A program made the position numbers and the translations under genes. The notes under the pieces are model-generated. The model worked only from the letters and a program-made list of their open reading frames with translations, searched no databases and had not been told where the DNA came from. Source: Deltaproteobacteria bacterium (GTDB taxonomy: Bacteria; Desulfobacterota; Desulfobacteria; Desulfobacterales; Desulfobacteraceae). Taken from it: DNA of 6,874 nucleotides. This document shows positions 5,540 through 6,874 of the stretch, piece after piece; within the stretch, counting starts at the first letter, position 1, and every line of letters begins with the position of its first letter. Location: NCBI GenBank assembly GCA_019314105.1, contig JAFCZY010000193.1:1-6874 (forward strand). Direction: 5' to 3'.

Positions 5540-6874
5540 TTACTCCACCTTAAATTTTTCATCTATTATAATAACCGGTTGAAAGATCTTATCCTTTTTG
5601 ATGGCAGTGAGGGTTTCATCCTTTTTTTCAGCATTGATCCAGAAAAGGCCGCCGGTTGTGGATGAGAAAGGATCAAACAGGCTGTCAGATCGCCGGGTTC
5701 CATGGAAATCAGGAAGTTCAAGCCATCTCCAGTATCCCAGCCGGACATACGGCACCATAAATGTAGGAACAAAGGCACCGGTTTCATGGATGGCATCCTG
5801 GATTTTTATTGACAGATCTATCCTTTGTTCTTCATTCAGGCTTGCCCGGTATGTATCAATCAGTTTATCCAGTTTGGGATCATCCGTGTTGGTAATATTA
5901 TTGGTCTGAGGTTTATGGGCATTGTCAGAATGCCACCCCTGCCAATAAGAGGGCCTTATGTTTGTACTCCATCCCATCCACGCGACATCATGTTTTTTTT
6001 CCAGAAATTTTTTAAACATGGCAGTGGAATCAAGGCGTTCAAGCAGCAGTTCAATGCCTGCTTTTAATGCCTCTTCTTTCAGCACCACAAGCCTGGGCGT
6101 ATGTTCTTCATAACTATAAGTGACCTTAACAGAGAATCTTCTCCCCTCCTTTTGCCAGACACCATCCCCCCCTCTTGTCCAGCCGGCAGACATCATTAGA
6201 TTTTCTACCTTTGCGATATCATAACGTCTTGGTTTTATCCCATAATCGGTATATTCTCCATACCCGAAAAAAGCCTGGGACAGCCTGAAATAATCTTTCC
6301 TTAACACATTGTTGATGACTTTTTCAATATTCATTGCATGGGCAAATGCATAACACAGCCGCCTGTCTTTGAATATGTCTTTATCCTGGTTAAGCCACAT
6401 TCCCTGGGCTGATCTCTCCTGATCATTAAAAAACCAGATTTTATGAATATACCCTTTTTGAAACAAAGCAATATTTGATTTTTCATGCCAGTATTTGGGC
6501 ATTGTCAGGCCAAAGGCATCAAGCTTCCCTTTTTTAAAATATTCCCATTGAAGGTTACCATCCCGGATGACATCAAACACGACACCATCAACATTAAACC
6601 GGTTTTTCAAAAATTTATGATCTTTAGCCCACCAGTCTTTCTTTCTTTTGAATTTAATAAATCTTCCTTTTTTAAAATCACTGATTTGGTAAGCACCGGT
6701 ATTGGGAACAATTTTCCAATTATACTTCTGGACAAAGGTTTCATCAAGCGTGCCAAAGTAGTGTTTTGGTATGGGAGATATGCCTAATTTTAAGTACAGA
6801 TCCGGTACGGCTTTCGTGCTTTTTACCCCGATGGTATAGTCATCATAGACCATGACCGTTTCTATTTCTTTTGT
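5540..6874 (-). CDS. Family 5 extracellular solute-binding protein, YejA-like (5' end outside window)
   Basis: The frame is open to the right edge of the window and gives 444 C-terminal residues; family members of this type are about 600 long, so the signal peptide and roughly the first 150 residues lie outside. It is the periplasmic or lipid-anchored protein that captures a peptide or related solute and delivers it to the ABC permease. Recognisable stretches: NTGAYQISDFKKGR and DWWAK, 'DVIRDGNLQWEYFKKGKLDAF', GMWLNQ followed by the DRRLCYAFAHAMN segment typical of SBP_bac_5, and 'HKPQTNNITNTDDPKLDKLID', which resembles YejA, the binding protein of the microcin C/oligopeptide importer in E. 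coli. The C-terminus ends in a lysine-rich tail (KKDETLTAIKKDK). No permease lies between it and the ATPase gene, so permeases must be upstream (beyond 6874) or elsewhere. Confidence 0.9.
   Translation of the reverse strand, partial: TKEIETVMVYDDYTIGVKSTKAVPDLYLKLGISPIPKHYFGTLDETFVQKYNWKIVPNTGAYQISDFKKGRFIKFKRKKDWWAKDHKFLKNRFNVDGVVFDVIRDGNLQWEYFKKGKLDAFGLTMPKYWHEKSNIALFQKGYIHKIWFFNDQERSAQGMWLNQDKDIFKDRRLCYAFAHAMNIEKVINNVLRKDYFRLSQAFFGYGEYTDYGIKPRRYDIAKVENLMMSAGWTRGGDGVWQKEGRRFSVKVTYSYEEHTPRLVVLKEEALKAGIELLLERLDSTAMFKKFLEKKHDVAWMGWSTNIRPSYWQGWHSDNAHKPQTNNITNTDDPKLDKLIDTYRASLNEEQRIDLSIKIQDAIHETGAFVPTFMVPYVRLGYWRWLELPDFHGTRRSDSLFDPFSSTTGGLFWINAEKKDETLTAIKKDKIFQPVIIIDEKFKVE
5543..5550 (-). promoter_or_regulatory. 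Ribosome-binding site of the OppD-type gene inside the end of the binding-protein gene
   Basis: On the minus strand AGGTGGAG lies 9 nt before the ATG at 5533. It is read within the final Lys-Val-Glu codons (aag-gtg-gag) of the upstream binding protein, showing tight coupling of the two genes. Confidence 0.75.

Noticed and set aside
5598..5909. A 103-codon plus-strand open frame opposite the binding-protein gene
   Set aside because: It is a shadow of the well-supported solute-binding protein, with no recognisable domain.

Overview
This window looks like bacterial chromosome of moderate to low GC content. Gene content and protein style suggest an anaerobic bacterium, possibly a sulfate reducer of the Desulfobacterota. 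That is an inference from gene families (MoaD/E1 pair, sirtuin, HIT protein, clostridial-type proline racemase, family 5 peptide transporter). No taxonomic marker is present.

Left half, plus strand (1-2089): five genes run tightly in one direction and look like an operon. They are the last codons of an unidentified upstream gene, a 76-residue MoaD/ThiS-type sulfur carrier ending in Gly-Gly-Gly, a ThiF/MoeB/HesA-type E1-like adenylyltransferase, a Sir2-family NAD-dependent deacylase with all four zinc cysteines, and a HinT-type histidine-triad nucleotide hydrolase. The carrier and E1 should act as a pair: the E1 adenylates the carrier's C-terminal glycine so that it can be loaded with sulfur. 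The sirtuin and HIT protein handle NAD-dependent deacylation and AMP-conjugates. Their link to the sulfur carrier is known only from position.

Right half, minus strand (6874-2062): in transcription order this holds a family 5 solute-binding protein resembling YejA (5' end outside the window), an OppD/DppD-type ATPase, a cold-shock protein with its own promoter, leader and strong terminator, a proline racemase family enzyme with both catalytic cysteines, and an OppF/DppF-type ATPase. The two ATPases would normally be adjacent and work as a heterodimer. Here they are separated by the cold-shock gene and the racemase. The second ATPase is also frameshifted by what looks like an 8-nt deletion just after its H-loop, so it is called a pseudogene (or a sequence error). 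No permease gene lies in the window.

The two halves converge, and their 3' ends overlap by 28 bp at 2062-2089 with no terminator between them. No tRNA, rRNA, CRISPR array, insertion sequence or attachment site was seen. I found no clear novel defence or mobile system. The most notable points are the broken ATPase, the cold-shock gene splitting a transporter operon, the carrier/E1/sirtuin/HIT grouping, and a ribosome-binding site built into the carrier's diglycine codons.
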